NCBI GenBank assembly: GCA_023391105.1
Contig: JAEWBO010000001.1
Coordinates: 33,967 to 97,966, forward strand
Length of the DNA stretch: 64,000 nucleotides
Direction: 5' to 3'
Source of the DNA: Bacillota bacterium
GTDB taxonomy: Bacteria > Bacillota > Clostridia > Christensenellales > SZUA-584
A program made the translations under genes and the position numbers. Of this stretch, positions 25,298 through 37,786 are shown one piece after another (the stretch's first letter is position 1; the number at the start of each line of letters is the position of its first letter). Under the pieces are notes generated by a model, which had not been told where the DNA came from, did no database searches, and was given only the letters and a program-made list of their open reading frames with translations.

Positions 25298-25439
25298 GCC
25301 GCTATCAATGAAGCTCCGCTTAGTTTTTGAATATGAATAATATGTGAACACTGTCCTTGTTTCTGCCGTACAAATTGTGAATATGCTAAGATTGAAATAT
25401 CAAGCAGATTTTTTATTAATTGATGCCGATTTATTCATC

Positions 25440-25469
25440 TTGAATAGAACCAATGCGTCATGATATTTT
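25440..25469 (+). promoter_or_regulatory. candidate promoter for DUF1538/P-II pair
   Basis: TTGAAT (25440-25445), 18-bp spacer, TATTTT (25464-25469) preceded by TG plus one base. The 201-bp gap 25298-25498 is AT-rich and shows nothing else. Confidence 0.45.
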
Positions 25470-25498
25470 ATGAAATTTGAACGAAAGGAGCATCATCT

Positions 25499-26977
25499 TT
25501 GAATGAGCTTGTAAAAAAAATCAAAGAGGTCAGTTTTGCTGTTCTGCCGATTGTGGTGATTGTGCTGCTGCTTAATTTTTTTGTGTACCCAATTGAAACG
25601 ACTTTTCTGATCCGTTTCCTGATTGGCGCGTTGTTCATCATAGTTGGTTTGTCGGTCTTTCTGTTTGGTATTGATATCGGCGTAACGCCGATAGGCGACC
25701 ATATTGGTAAGCTGCTGACGAGACCTAACAAGCTGATGTATGTTATTTTGGGCGGCTTCTTCTTTGGTTTTATTATATCGGTTGCCGAACCGGATCTACA
25801 TATATTGGCCAACCAGGTGGATATGGTGACTGCAAGCGCGATACCCAAGATGGCGATCGTGATTATCGTATCGCTTGGGATTGCGGCGATGCTGGCCTTT
25901 GGTCTTGTGAGAATCGTGTATAGCTTCCCCTTGTACATTCTGCTGGCGATTCTCTATCTGGTGGTGTTTGTGTTGTCGTTATTTACGTCTCCTGAGTTCC
26001 TTGCGATCTCCTTCGATTCCTCAGGCGCGACGACCGGCGCGCTGACAGTGCCCTTTATACTCGCGCTGGCGCTGGGCGTCACCGCCATGAAAAAGGACAG
26101 CAAGGGAGCTGAGAAGGACAGCTTCGGCCTTGTCGCGACTGCATCCACGGGTGCGATCATTGCTGTGATGCTCATGAGCATCATCTCCGGACAAAAGGAA
26201 ATACTCGGGTCGACCGCCTTGCTGCCGCAGCAGAATGCGTCCATCATGGCTCCGTTTTTCAGGCAGCTGCCGCATTCCCTTGAGGAAACAGCGCTTGCGT
26301 TGCTGCCGCTTGTTGCAATCTTTCTGACGATTCACTTTGCAAAGCTTAAGCTCGGCTTTCATGAGTTCCGTAAGATTCTTTTCGGTCTGGGATACTCTTT
26401 TTTGGGTCTTATGCTGTTTATGACGGGTGTAAACGCCGGATTTATGGACGTCGGCGCAATGATGGGTTATAATATTGCATCAATGAACAGGCCTGAGATC
26501 GTGATAATCGTGGGTTTCGTGTTTGGCTTGGTCACCATACTCGCGGAGCCCGCCGTGCATGTGCTCACGCACCAGATAGAAGAGGTGACGAGCGGCTCAG
26601 TCAAACGCGCATTCGTCTTCTCAGCCCTGTGCCTCGGCGTGGGGCTGGCTGTGATGCTGTCGATGATGCGCATACTGATTCCGGAGCTTATGCTTTGGCA
26701 TATATTGCTCCCGGGTTACCTGCTGTCGATCGTGCTGGCTTTTATAGGCCCTAAGCTGTTTGTGGGTATTGCCTTTGACGCGGGCGGTGTGGCAACGGGT
26801 CCGATGACAGCCACGTTTATACTCGCGTTTGCTCAAGGCGCGGCGAACGCGACGGAAAGCGCCAATGTGCTGGTGGACGGGTTTGGCATCATCGCGTTGG
26901 TTGCCCTCATGCCGATCATTATGCTTCAGGTCATGGGACTGATTTATCAATATAAATCGAAAAAAAGGAGTGCCTAA
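25499..26977 (+). CDS. DUF1538 family integral membrane protein
   Basis: 492 residues with about 12 hydrophobic segments. It is an internal duplication: AEPDLHILANQV at 96-107 recurs as AEPAVHVLTHQI at 349-360, and FDSSGATTGALT at 172-183 recurs as FDAGGVATGPMT at 426-437, a constant offset of about 254 residues. Two related halves with charged, glycine-rich motifs in the membrane suggest a transporter. The start is a TTG at 25499, decided by AAAGGAG 8 bp upstream; the nearby ATG is out of frame. The stop overlaps the start of the P-II gene. Substrate unknown. Confidence 0.88.
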   Translation: MNELVKKIKEVSFAVLPIVVIVLLLNFFVYPIETTFLIRFLIGALFIIVGLSVFLFGIDIGVTPIGDHIGKLLTRPNKLMYVILGGFFFGFIISVAEPDLHILANQVDMVTASAIPKMAIVIIVSLGIAAMLAFGLVRIVYSFPLYILLAILYLVVFVLSLFTSPEFLAISFDSSGATTGALTVPFILALALGVTAMKKDSKGAEKDSFGLVATASTGAIIAVMLMSIISGQKEILGSTALLPQQNASIMAPFFRQLPHSLEETALALLPLVAIFLTIHFAKLKLGFHEFRKILFGLGYSFLGLMLFMTGVNAGFMDVGAMMGYNIASMNRPEIVIIVGFVFGLVTILAEPAVHVLTHQIEEVTSGSVKRAFVFSALCLGVGLAVMLSMMRILIPELMLWHILLPGYLLSIVLAFIGPKLFVGIAFDAGGVATGPMTATFILAFAQGAANATESANVLVDGFGIIALVALMPIIMLQVMGLIYQYKSKKRSA

Positions 26978-27648
26978 TGGTTAAATACACTCAAAGCTCG
27001 GATTTTGCATTGATCACCGTCGTTGTGGGCGCGAACGGCGGCAGCAAGGTTCTTAATGTGGCAAAGCGCTTTGGCATCACGGGCGGAACGGTATTTTTGG
27101 GCCGAGGCACGGTGAAAAACCGTCTTCTGGAGTTTTTTGAAATCAACGACGTTAATAAGGAAATCGTGGTGATGGTCAGCGAATCCTGCCTGGCCCGACA
27201 GGTCATCGAAGACCTCAATAACGAGTTTCACTTTGATAAGAAAAATCATGGCATTGCGTATGTGATGCCGATCGCGATGGTATACGGAATCAGCCGCTTT
27301 GCTTGCGGTATCAATACAGATAAAGGTGTGGAAGAGGTTATGTATCAAGCAATATACGCGATTGTGGAAAAAGGGAAAGCGGAAGCTGTGGTGGAGGCGG
27401 CTGTAAAAGCGGGGTCTCGCGGAGGAACGATCATCAACGCCAGAGGTTCGAGCGTCCACGAGACAAGCAGGCTTTTCGCCATGGAGATTGAGCCGCAGAA
27501 GGAAATCGTGCTGATCATATCCGAACCCAGCGGCACGGAAAAGATCGTTCAGTGTATTCGGGACGAGCTTCATATTGACGAACCCGGCAAGGGTATCGTC
27601 TATGTGCAGGATGTGACGCAGGCTTACGGTCTCTATTCGACTTCTTAA
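26977..27648 (+). CDS. tandem P-II-like signalling protein
   Basis: 223 residues made of two P-II-like repeats. Repeat 1 (about 10-108) has GGTVFLGRGT, KEIVVMVSES and GIAYVMPI; repeat 2 (about 126-220) has GGTIINARGSS, KEIVLIISEP and GIVYVQDV at equivalent places. P-II proteins bind nucleotides and often gate a neighbouring transporter. Here the start codon overlaps the stop of the DUF1538 gene (TAATG), so the two are coupled and the protein probably regulates that membrane protein. The ligand is unknown; the classic GlnB uridylylation tyrosine is not evident. Confidence 0.85.
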   Translation: MVKYTQSSDFALITVVVGANGGSKVLNVAKRFGITGGTVFLGRGTVKNRLLEFFEINDVNKEIVVMVSESCLARQVIEDLNNEFHFDKKNHGIAYVMPIAMVYGISRFACGINTDKGVEEVMYQAIYAIVEKGKAEAVVEAAVKAGSRGGTIINARGSSVHETSRLFAMEIEPQKEIVLIISEPSGTEKIVQCIRDELHIDEPGKGIVYVQDVTQAYGLYSTS

Positions 27649-27650
27649 CT

Positions 27651-27868
27651 GCTAAGGCGGCGGACAGCGTCGCACTCATGGGCTTTATGCAGGCGTTTGC
27701 GATGGACGTGTGGATGCGCATGTGGTATGCAGTTTGTACCATAACAGTGGTAAAAACGGCAATGCGCTGCGTGAATTTGCATGCATAACATCTGGTGAGT
27801 ACGCGGATATCGCACAGCAGTATATTTTCATTATTCGTGGCATCATAAAGATGCGTGTAGCGCAATGA
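27651..27868 (+). pseudogene. degenerate 3' fragment of an ogg gene
   Basis: Homologous to codons 212-285 of the ogg gene at 24440. The stretch GATGGACGTGTGGATGCG (27701-27718) is identical to 25126-25143, and 102 aligned bases downstream differ at 19 positions (81% identity by hand). It starts at the catalytic-Lys codon, 2-6 nt after the P-II stop, has a 6-nt deletion and at least one frameshift, no start codon, and ends near the equivalent of the ogg stop. It is clearly a dead partial copy. Confidence 0.85.
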
Positions 27869-27902
27869 AAATTTAATGACTTTTGTAAGATGTAAACATT
27901 GG

Positions 27903-27931
27903 TTGACAAATGCTTGAATTTATATTATATT
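27903..27931 (+). promoter_or_regulatory. rib operon promoter
   Basis: TTGACA (27903-27908), 17-bp spacer, TATATT (27926-27931), directly upstream of the FMN riboswitch. Confidence 0.78.
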
Positions 27932-27948
27932 AAATACAATTGAATAAG

Positions 27949-28055
27949 ATCTTCAGGGCAGGGTTCGTTTCCCTACCGGTGGTATAGCCCACGAGCCGTA
28001 AGGTATGATTCGGTGAAACTCCGAAGCCGACAGTAAAGTCTGGATGAAAGAAGAT
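27949..28055 (+). ncRNA. FMN riboswitch (RFN element)
   Basis: Shows the conserved RFN core: ATCTTCAGGGCAGGGT at the 5' end, CCCTACCGGTGG, CCCACGAGCC, the GATTCGGTGAAACTCCGAAGCCGAC block, AGTCTGGATG, and the closing AGAAGAT that pairs with ATCTTC. FMN binding is expected to favour the terminator at 28092 and shut down ribD-ribE-ribBA-ribH. Confidence 0.96.
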
Positions 28056-28091
28056 ATAATATTCGCAAGCTTTGCGTCAACAGATATTATG

Positions 28092-28130
28092 GCTCTGAAA
28101 TGGTGTCAATCGTTTCAGAGCTTTTTTATT
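28092..28130 (+). terminator. riboswitch-controlled terminator
   Basis: Stem GCTCTGAAA (28092-28100) / TTTCAGAGC (28113-28121) followed by TTTTTTATT. It is the expression platform of the FMN riboswitch. Confidence 0.9.
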
Positions 28131-28145
28131 AAAACACAGCTACGA

Positions 28146-28183
28146 AACTGCCTTGAACATTTTTTCAGGGCAGTTTTATTTAT
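28146..28183 (+). terminator. second terminator-like hairpin before ribD
   Basis: AACTGCCTTGAA (28146-28157) pairs with TTCAGGGCAGTT (28164-28175, one G-U pair), followed by TTATTTATAA. It lies between the riboswitch terminator and ribD; it may be a back-up attenuator. Confidence 0.6.
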
Positions 28184-28222
28184 AAGCCCCTAAAACGAAT
28201 GAGGGGCCCTAGGAGGCGTTAA

Positions 28223-29326
28223 ATGACAAATGAGTATTATATGCAAATGGCACTAGAGCTTGCAAAAAAAGGCGCGGACTTTGTCAATCCTAATCCTTTG
28301 GTTGGCGCGGTCATTGTCAAAAACGGAGAAATCATTGGCTGCGGTTATCATGAAAAATATGGGGAACCTCATGCTGAACGCAACGCACTCGCTAATTGTA
28401 GCGTTTCGCCAAAAGGCGCAACACTTTATGTGACATTAGAACCTTGCTGTCACTTCGGCAAAACACCACCCTGCACCCAAGCCATTATTCAAAGTGGAAT
28501 CAGCAAGGTTATGGTGGGCATAAGAGACCCCAATCCTCTTATCGCAGGCAAGGGGATTAAAATGCTCAAAAAGGAAGGAATAGAAGTTGCCGAAGGTGTC
28601 TTGCAGGAACAATGCCGCAGCATCAACGAGATATTTTTTCATTACATCCAAACCAAAACCCCTTATGTGGTTATGAAATATGCCATGACTATGGACGGAA
28701 AAATCGCTGCTAATGATGGGAAATCCAAATGGATTACAGGTGAAATGGCCCGACACAAGGTTAGGCAAGACAGAAATCGGTGTTCAGCCATTATGGTGGG
28801 TGTTGGAACGGTGGTTGCGGATGACCCGCTGCTCACCTGCCGAATTGAGGGGAGAAGAAACCCGATTCGAATTATCTGTGATACCAATTTAAGAACGCCT
28901 CTGCACACGAAAATAGTCACAACCGCAAGAGACGTTCCAACTATTTTTGCGACAGCTTGCAAGGACGTTCAAAGGCACCAGGACTATATCGATGCAGGCT
29001 GCCGAATCATAACGCTTTCGCGTAAAGACGGTCATATCGATCTGTCAGAGCTGATGATGCAATTAGGAGGTGAGAAAATAGACAGCATACTGCTCGAAGG
29101 CGGCGGCACATTGAATTGGGCGATGCTCGAAGCCGGTTTCGTGAACAAGGTGCAAGCGTATATTGCGCCCAAGCTTTTCGGAGGGCTCCATGCAAAAACG
29201 CCTTTGGCGGGTCTGGGTGTTAAAAACCCCGACCAAGCGATTATTCTTAAGAACACAACGATCAATTTGCTGGGTGACGATATTTTGATTGAGAGCGAGG
29301 TGAAAAAATGTTCACAGGTATTGTAG
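28223..29326 (+). CDS. ribD: bifunctional riboflavin deaminase/reductase
   Basis: 367 residues. N-terminal zinc deaminase domain (HAERNAL and PCCHFGKTPPC carry the zinc ligands), C-terminal pyrimidine reductase domain from about residue 147 (KYAMTMDGKIA, LLEGGGTLNWA). Catalyses the second and third steps of riboflavin synthesis. AGGAGG precedes the ATG. The 3' end overlaps ribE by 19 bp. Confidence 0.97.
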   Translation: MTNEYYMQMALELAKKGADFVNPNPLVGAVIVKNGEIIGCGYHEKYGEPHAERNALANCSVSPKGATLYVTLEPCCHFGKTPPCTQAIIQSGISKVMVGIRDPNPLIAGKGIKMLKKEGIEVAEGVLQEQCRSINEIFFHYIQTKTPYVVMKYAMTMDGKIAANDGKSKWITGEMARHKVRQDRNRCSAIMVGVGTVVADDPLLTCRIEGRRNPIRIICDTNLRTPLHTKIVTTARDVPTIFATACKDVQRHQDYIDAGCRIITLSRKDGHIDLSELMMQLGGEKIDSILLEGGGTLNWAMLEAGFVNKVQAYIAPKLFGGLHAKTPLAGLGVKNPDQAIILKNTTINLLGDDILIESEVKKCSQVL

Positions 29327-29955
29327 AGGAAATAGGTGTAATCAAAAACATTAAGCATGGTGCAAAATCTTCGGTGCTGACCATACAGGGTGAAATCATA
29401 TTTCGCGATTTAAAAATCGGAGATAGTGTAGCCGTAAACGGCGTATGTCTGACGGCGACCAACTGCTCAGGCAATATATTCACTGCAGATGCGGTGTATG
29501 AAACGCTGAAGCGCTCTTCTCTTGGACAACTGCATCCGAAATCCCATGTTAATCTTGAAAGAGCGATGCATGCAAATGGGCGATTCGGCGGACACATCGT
29601 CTCAGGACACATCGACGGGACCGGTATAATTCAAAGAATAGAAAAGTATGACAATGCTGTTTTATTTACGGTTAAAGCTGATGTGTCCATCATGAGATAC
29701 ATTGTCGAAAAAGGATCGGTCGCCATCGATGGCATCAGCCTCACCGTAGCCGACATATTGAACGGTGGATTTCGCGTTTTTGTGATACCGCATACCGCTA
29801 AAGAGACCATACTTGCCGAAAAAGTAATCGGGGATATTGTTAATATTGAGAATGATGTGGTCGGCAAATATGTAGAGAACCTGATGAGATTTGAACAGTC
29901 GGTTAAGCCGCAAAACAGCCTGACCAAAACTTTTTTAGAAAAGTATCAATTTTAG
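29308..29955 (+). CDS. ribE: riboflavin synthase alpha chain
   Basis: 215 residues with the [10 protein letters not shown] start and two lumazine-binding repeats; [12 protein letters not shown] marks repeat two. Dismutates two lumazines to riboflavin. It starts inside the ribD 3' end behind GAGGTG, consistent with translational coupling. Confidence 0.96.
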   Translation: MFTGIVEEIGVIKNIKHGAKSSVLTIQGEIIFRDLKIGDSVAVNGVCLTATNCSGNIFTADAVYETLKRSSLGQLHPKSHVNLERAMHANGRFGGHIVSGHIDGTGIIQRIEKYDNAVLFTVKADVSIMRYIVEKGSVAIDGISLTVADILNGGFRVFVIPHTAKETILAEKVIGDIVNIENDVVGKYVENLMRFEQSVKPQNSLTKTFLEKYQF

Positions 29956-29965
29956 GAGAATAGAT

Positions 29966-31165
29966 ATGTTTAGATTTAATACTATCGAAGAGGCGTTAGA
30001 GGATTTGCGCAACGGTAAAATCATACTCGTTACCGATGATGAAAACCGAGAGAATGAGGGTGATTTTGTCTGCGCGGCAGAGTATGCAACCACGGAGAAC
30101 GTTAATTTTATGGCTGTTTACGGGAAAGGGTTGATATGCATGCCGATGAGCGAAGAACTATGCACAAAATTGGAATTCTCTCAAATGGTGGCGGAGAACT
30201 CAGACAATCACCATACTGCTTTCACGGTATCCGTGGATCATGTGAGTACAACCACGGGGATATCCGCTGCCGAGCGTTCCATGACAGCCATGAAATGTGT
30301 TGAGGAGAGCGCAAAACCGGAAGACTTTCGCCGGCCCGGCCACATGTTTCCGCTTATGGCGAAAAAGAACGGCGTTTTGGAACGCAACGGTCACACAGAG
30401 GCCACTGTCGATTTGATGCGACTGGCAGGCCTTGCGGAATGCGGCCTATGCTGTGAGATTATGTGTGAGGACGGATCGATGATGCGTACGCCGCAGCTTA
30501 TTCAAATGGCGGAAAAATGGCATTTAAAGTTCGTTACCATTCAAGCTTTGCAGAATTACCGTAAACTCAATGATACGCTTGTTGAGCTGACTTCAATATC
30601 AAAAATGCCTACGAAATACGGAGATTTTATGGCTTACTGTTACGTGAATAAGCTTAACGGCGAACATCATGTGGCTCTTGTTAAAGGAGATATCGGAGAC
30701 GGTGAGAACCTGCTTTGCCGTGTGCATTCCGAATGTCTGACGGGAGATGCTTTTGGGTCTGTCCGCTGTGATTGCGGCCAGCAGCTTGCCGCTGCAATGA
30801 CGCAGATTGAAAAGGAAGGCCGCGGGATACTGCTTTATATGCGGCAGGAAGGCCGTGGGATAGGCCTTGTTAATAAACTGCGCGCTTATGAGCTTCAGGA
30901 TAAGGGTCTCGATACGCTGGAGGCGAACATTGCCCTAGGTTTTGAAGGTGATCTGCGTGAGTATTTTATCGGGGCGCAAATCTTAAGGCATCTTGGCGCA
31001 AAAACCATCCGTCTCCTTACGAATAATCCTCAGAAGGTATATGGCATATCTGGCTTCGGTATGCAGATTATCGAGCGTATTCCCATACAAATGGAGGCGA
31101 CAGCTTACGATTTGTCTTACCTAAAAACAAAACAGCAGAAAATGGGACACATGTTAAACTATTAA
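29966..31165 (+). CDS. ribBA: 3,4-dihydroxy-2-butanone-4-phosphate synthase / GTP cyclohydrolase II
   Basis: 399 residues. The N-terminal RibB domain has [11 protein letters not shown] and the [10 protein letters not shown] region. The C-terminal RibA domain has the zinc cysteines in [15 protein letters not shown] and the GTP-site RQEGRGIGL. It makes both precursors of lumazine, from ribulose-5-phosphate and GTP. Third gene of the rib operon, AGGAG 10 bp ahead. Confidence 0.97.
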   Translation: MFRFNTIEEALEDLRNGKIILVTDDENRENEGDFVCAAEYATTENVNFMAVYGKGLICMPMSEELCTKLEFSQMVAENSDNHHTAFTVSVDHVSTTTGISAAERSMTAMKCVEESAKPEDFRRPGHMFPLMAKKNGVLERNGHTEATVDLMRLAGLAECGLCCEIMCEDGSMMRTPQLIQMAEKWHLKFVTIQALQNYRKLNDTLVELTSISKMPTKYGDFMAYCYVNKLNGEHHVALVKGDIGDGENLLCRVHSECLTGDAFGSVRCDCGQQLAAAMTQIEKEGRGILLYMRQEGRGIGLVNKLRAYELQDKGLDTLEANIALGFEGDLREYFIGAQILRHLGAKTIRLLTNNPQKVYGISGFGMQIIERIPIQMEATAYDLSYLKTKQQKMGHMLNY

Positions 31166-31181
31166 TGAAGGAGAAATTATT

Positions 31182-31649
31182 ATGAACGTATTTGAAGGAA
31201 AACTGATATCTAAGGAAATCCGAATCGGCATTGTGGCCGCGCGGTTTAACGAGTTTATTACCGCAAAGCTTTTAAGCGGCGCGCTCGATTGCTTAAAACG
31301 CCACGATGTCGGCGAAGACCATATAGATATTGCATGGGTGCCCGGCGCGTTTGAAATACCGCTGATTGCCTCAAGAATGGCAAAGAGCGGAAGATATGAT
31401 GCGATTGTATGCTTGGGTGCTGTGATCCGGGGCAGTACCACACATTATGATTATGTCTGCAGCGAGGTATCTAAAGGCATTGCAAATGTCTCGCTCAAAA
31501 ACGATATTCCTGTCATGTTTGGCGTGCTGACAACGGAAACCATCGAGCAGGCGATTGAGCGGGCCGGTACAAAGGCGGGCAATAAGGGGTATGACTGTGC
31601 GGCAGGTGCCATAGAAATGGTGAATCTTATACGTGAGATTCAGGCTTAG
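31182..31649 (+). CDS. ribH: 6,7-dimethyl-8-ribityllumazine synthase
   Basis: 155 residues. Contains the substrate loop GAFEIPL and the catalytic region [14 protein letters not shown]. Forms the icosahedral capsid-like enzyme in related bacteria. Last gene of the rib operon; a shared terminator follows. Confidence 0.97.
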   Translation: MNVFEGKLISKEIRIGIVAARFNEFITAKLLSGALDCLKRHDVGEDHIDIAWVPGAFEIPLIASRMAKSGRYDAIVCLGAVIRGSTTHYDYVCSEVSKGIANVSLKNDIPVMFGVLTTETIEQAIERAGTKAGNKGYDCAAGAIEMVNLIREIQA

Positions 31650-31660
31650 AATGAATAACA

Positions 31661-31692
31661 AAAGGGCTGCCTGAACGGGCAGCCCTTTTTGC
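31661..31692. terminator. bidirectional terminator between ribH and nifJ
   Basis: AAAGGGCTGCC (31661-31671) / GGCAGCCCTTT (31678-31688), with T-run downstream on the plus strand and A-run upstream. It serves both convergent transcripts. Confidence 0.88.
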
Positions 31693-31714
31693 GTCTTATG
31701 AGATTGAACGCCTA

Positions 31715-35269
<3,555 letters not shown>

Positions 35270-35334
35270 TCAAACGTATAAATCCAAAAGGACAGGCATG
35301 ATGCCTTGTAAGTAGTCTGTTCACAATCTCAATT

Positions 35335-35363
35335 ATTATATATTTTTTAGAAAGAATGGTCAA
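35335..35363 (-). promoter_or_regulatory. nifJ promoter
   Basis: On the minus strand, TTGACC (35363-35358), 17-bp spacer, TATAAT (35340-35335). It leaves a leader of about 90 nt. The gap 35237-35612 otherwise holds a 12-bp palindrome at 35410-35421 and the mreB terminator. Confidence 0.85.
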
Positions 35364-35409
35364 CCAAATTGGGCTAGATTGAGCCATAATTCACGAACTT
35401 TTCGTAAAC

Positions 35410-35421
35410 TTACAGCTGTAA
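35410..35421. promoter_or_regulatory. perfect 12-bp palindrome upstream of nifJ promoter
   Basis: TTACAGCTGTAA, about 47 bp upstream of the nifJ -35 box. It might be an operator; no matching regulator is identified. Confidence 0.3.
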
Positions 35422-35563
35422 ATTTGTAAAGCTTTTTTGAAAGTGTAACGCTTTAGAAATTTAGAGCATGAATTGTAAAGCAAGACAAGAATAAACTGGT
35501 AGGGAAAGCATCAAATAAAGCGCAAAAAATTGGAGCTTTGATACCCTATCAGACAGAATATGG

Positions 35564-35601
35564 CAATAAAAAGCGCGGTGCAGAAACATCAGCACCGCGC
35601 C
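35564..35601 (-). terminator. mreB terminator
   Basis: GCGCGGTGC (35573-35581) / GCACCGCGC (35592-35600); on the minus strand TTTTTATT follows the stem. Confidence 0.88.
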
Positions 35602-35612
35602 AAAAGCGAGAA

Positions 35613-36644
35613 TTATTGCGTGGGTTCTGTTGTGAGCTCGTGTTCGTATGTAGAGGCCTCCATGCTTTCCAGCGCCAGCCCCGCGCCGATAGCGACGGCA
35701 TCCAGCGGCTGCTCCGCGCGGCGCACGGGCATGCCCGTCACCTTGGCCACCAGCCGGTTAAAGCCCTGAAGCAAGCTGCCGCCGCCCGTCAAAACAATAC
35801 CCTCGTTGATGATATCCGCCGCAAGCTCGGGCGGCGTTTGCTCCAGCACCCCTTTTATCGCATCGACAATGCTCTGGACGGGTTCCGTCAGCGCTTCGCG
35901 GATGCTCTTGGAATCCACCATGATGGACTTTGGCAGCCCCGAGGCGACATCGCGCCCGCGCACCTCCATCGTTTGATCCTTGCCCTGATCCACTGCCGCG
36001 CCCAGCGTGATTTTGATGTGCTCTGCTGTGCTCTCGCCGATAACCATGCCGTGATCCTTCTTCACATGCTTTAAAATCGCGTCATCCATATGGTTGCCGC
36101 CGATGCGCAGCGACTTTGCCGTGACGATGCCGCCAAGAGAGATGACCGCCACTTCGCTGGTGCCGCCGCCCACATCGACCACCATGCACCCTTTGGCCTG
36201 ATGCACATTGAGCCCCGCACCGATTGCGGCGGCCATAGGTTCATCAAGCAGATATACCTCGCGCGCACCGCAGGAACGCGCCGCTTCTTCTACCGCGCGT
36301 TTTTCCACCTCTGTGATGCCGCACGGGATGCAGATAACCAATCGCGGGCTGCGCTTAACGATACCTTGAGGAACAGCCTTGCCGATAAAATATTTGAGCA
36401 TGATCTCGGTCGTGTTAAAATCTGCGATCACGCCGTCTTTAAGCGGCCGCACAGCCACAATACCACCCGGGGTCCGGCCGATCATTTTCTTTGCTTCTTC
36501 GCCGACCGCAAGTATGTCTTTCCTGTTGTTTTTCATCGCAACGACAGAGGGCTCTCTTAATATGATGCCCTTGCCTTTCATATACACAAGCGTGTTCGCT
36601 GTACCAAGGTCAATCCCAAGGCACGGCGCCATGAATGAAAACAT
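35613..36644 (-). CDS. mreB: rod-shape protein MreB (actin-like ATPase)
   Basis: 343 residues. Actin-fold phosphate loops GIDLGTANTLVY at the N-terminus and VDVGGGTSEVAVI near 165, plus the adenosine motif TGGGSLLQG near 295. It guides sidewall peptidoglycan synthesis at the membrane. The N-terminus is closer to MreB than to Mbl. The ATG at 36644 has GGAGG 6-7 bp upstream; the open frame extends 20 codons further without a ribosome site. mreC and mreD are not adjacent, so this may be a second mreB/mbl-type copy. Confidence 0.93.
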   Translation of the reverse strand: MFSFMAPCLGIDLGTANTLVYMKGKGIILREPSVVAMKNNRKDILAVGEEAKKMIGRTPGGIVAVRPLKDGVIADFNTTEIMLKYFIGKAVPQGIVKRSPRLVICIPCGITEVEKRAVEEAARSCGAREVYLLDEPMAAAIGAGLNVHQAKGCMVVDVGGGTSEVAVISLGGIVTAKSLRIGGNHMDDAILKHVKKDHGMVIGESTAEHIKITLGAAVDQGKDQTMEVRGRDVASGLPKSIMVDSKSIREALTEPVQSIVDAIKGVLEQTPPELAADIINEGIVLTGGGSLLQGFNRLVAKVTGMPVRRAEQPLDAVAIGAGLALESMEASTYEHELTTEPTQ

Positions 36645-36808
36645 TGAAAACCTCCACATTATGTTAATGCTATAATTCTGCCTATATAAATTGTTTTTAT
36701 ACATTTAATCGCAATGAAAGTGATATCCGAATGGTGTTTTTTTCACACCAAGTGTCCACAAGTAAATATCTCAATGTGAAATGTATACCAGTTGTTATCG
36801 TTTTTTTC

Positions 36809-36837
36809 TTGTCAACAGCGTCTATTAACGTTAGAAT
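36809..36837 (+). promoter_or_regulatory. promoter for the amidase gene
   Basis: TTGTCA (36809-36814), 17-bp spacer, TAGAAT (36832-36837). Confidence 0.65.
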
Positions 36838-36906
36838 ATAAGAAACATTTTTCATTGTTTTTTGGCTGGTGTTGGGTGATAACTTCATAAAAGGACGGAG
36901 AACAGG

Positions 36907-37683
36907 ATGGAAAAACCGCGGCAACAGATAGAGGTTAACACACCACGCCGGCGCAAATACCGATTCAATCCGAAAAAATTAGGGGTGACGCTCATTTCGT
37001 TGGGCTGTCTTGCTGCGCTCATTGCACTGGTCATTCAGTTTATGGGAACAGAAAGATCATCCGCTCTAGGGTCGATATCGCCCTCCCCGGAAAATTCTCA
37101 AACGATTGACCTCGGCGGTCTAAAAGACAAATGCATCGTAATTGATGCGGGGCATGGGGGAGCTGACCCGGGTGCAATTGGGCCTTCGGGCGTGCAAGAG
37201 GATGATATTAACCTCAAGGTGGCACAATTCCTGAAGGATAATCTGGAAAGCCAGGGCGCCGAGGTGATTATGACGCGCAGCGACGATGACGCGATTGCCG
37301 GCACCAAGGACGAAGACATGGCGGAGCGCCGACGCATCATAGAAGAAAGCGGCTCGGATATCGTCATCAGCATCCATATGAACAATTTTACGGAGGATCC
37401 GTCAGTTTCAGGACCGCTTGTTCTCTATATGACGGGCTCTGTGCAGGGCGAAAAGCTAGCAGACAGCATTATCAGCAGTATCGATAATGTAATCAGCACA
37501 GACGGTAAAACACGCGCCGAAAGTACACTTTTCATATTAAAAAGCGGGAACCAACCGTGCGTGCTTGTGGAATGCGGTTATTTGAGCAACGCCACCGAGG
37601 AAGCGAGCCTGCAAAGAGAGGACTATCAAAAAAAGATAGCCGACGCGATATGTGAGGGCGCGGCGGCTTTTTTCGGAGATTGA
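36907..37683 (+). CDS. cwlD: N-acetylmuramoyl-L-alanine amidase (CwlD-like)
   Basis: 258 residues: basic cytoplasmic start, one membrane segment at about 24-46, a short linker, and an Amidase_3 domain. Zinc/catalytic residues are visible in IDAGHGG (77-83), VQEDD, ISIHMN (about 155-160) and the late VECGYLSN. It cleaves the stem peptide from muramic acid. A lone Amidase_3 domain behind a membrane anchor is the CwlD arrangement (muramic-lactam formation in spore cortex), but a vegetative amidase cannot be excluded. GGAG lies 6 bp before the ATG. Confidence 0.8.
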   Translation: MEKPRQQIEVNTPRRRKYRFNPKKLGVTLISLGCLAALIALVIQFMGTERSSALGSISPSPENSQTIDLGGLKDKCIVIDAGHGGADPGAIGPSGVQEDDINLKVAQFLKDNLESQGAEVIMTRSDDDAIAGTKDEDMAERRRIIEESGSDIVISIHMNNFTEDPSVSGPLVLYMTGSVQGEKLADSIISSIDNVISTDGKTRAESTLFILKSGNQPCVLVECGYLSNATEEASLQREDYQKKIADAICEGAAAFFGD

Positions 37684-37754
37684 GATAACGCGCGGGAGTA
37701 TTGAATAATAGTTTATTATCGCACATAACAAGAACTGATTAAAAAGAAACGAAG

Positions 37755-37786
37755 TGGTAGCGTGCATAAATGCGCTGCCATTTTAC
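37755..37786 (+). terminator. probable terminator
   Basis: TGGTAGCG (37755-37762) / CGCTGCCA (37773-37780, one G-U pair) followed by TTTTACTTA. Ends the amidase transcript. Confidence 0.55.

Noticed and set aside
35300..35330. A Rex-like site (TTGTGAA ... CTTACAA) after the nifJ promoter
   Set aside because: The half-sites are 7 bp apart where Rex needs 4, and both are imperfect.
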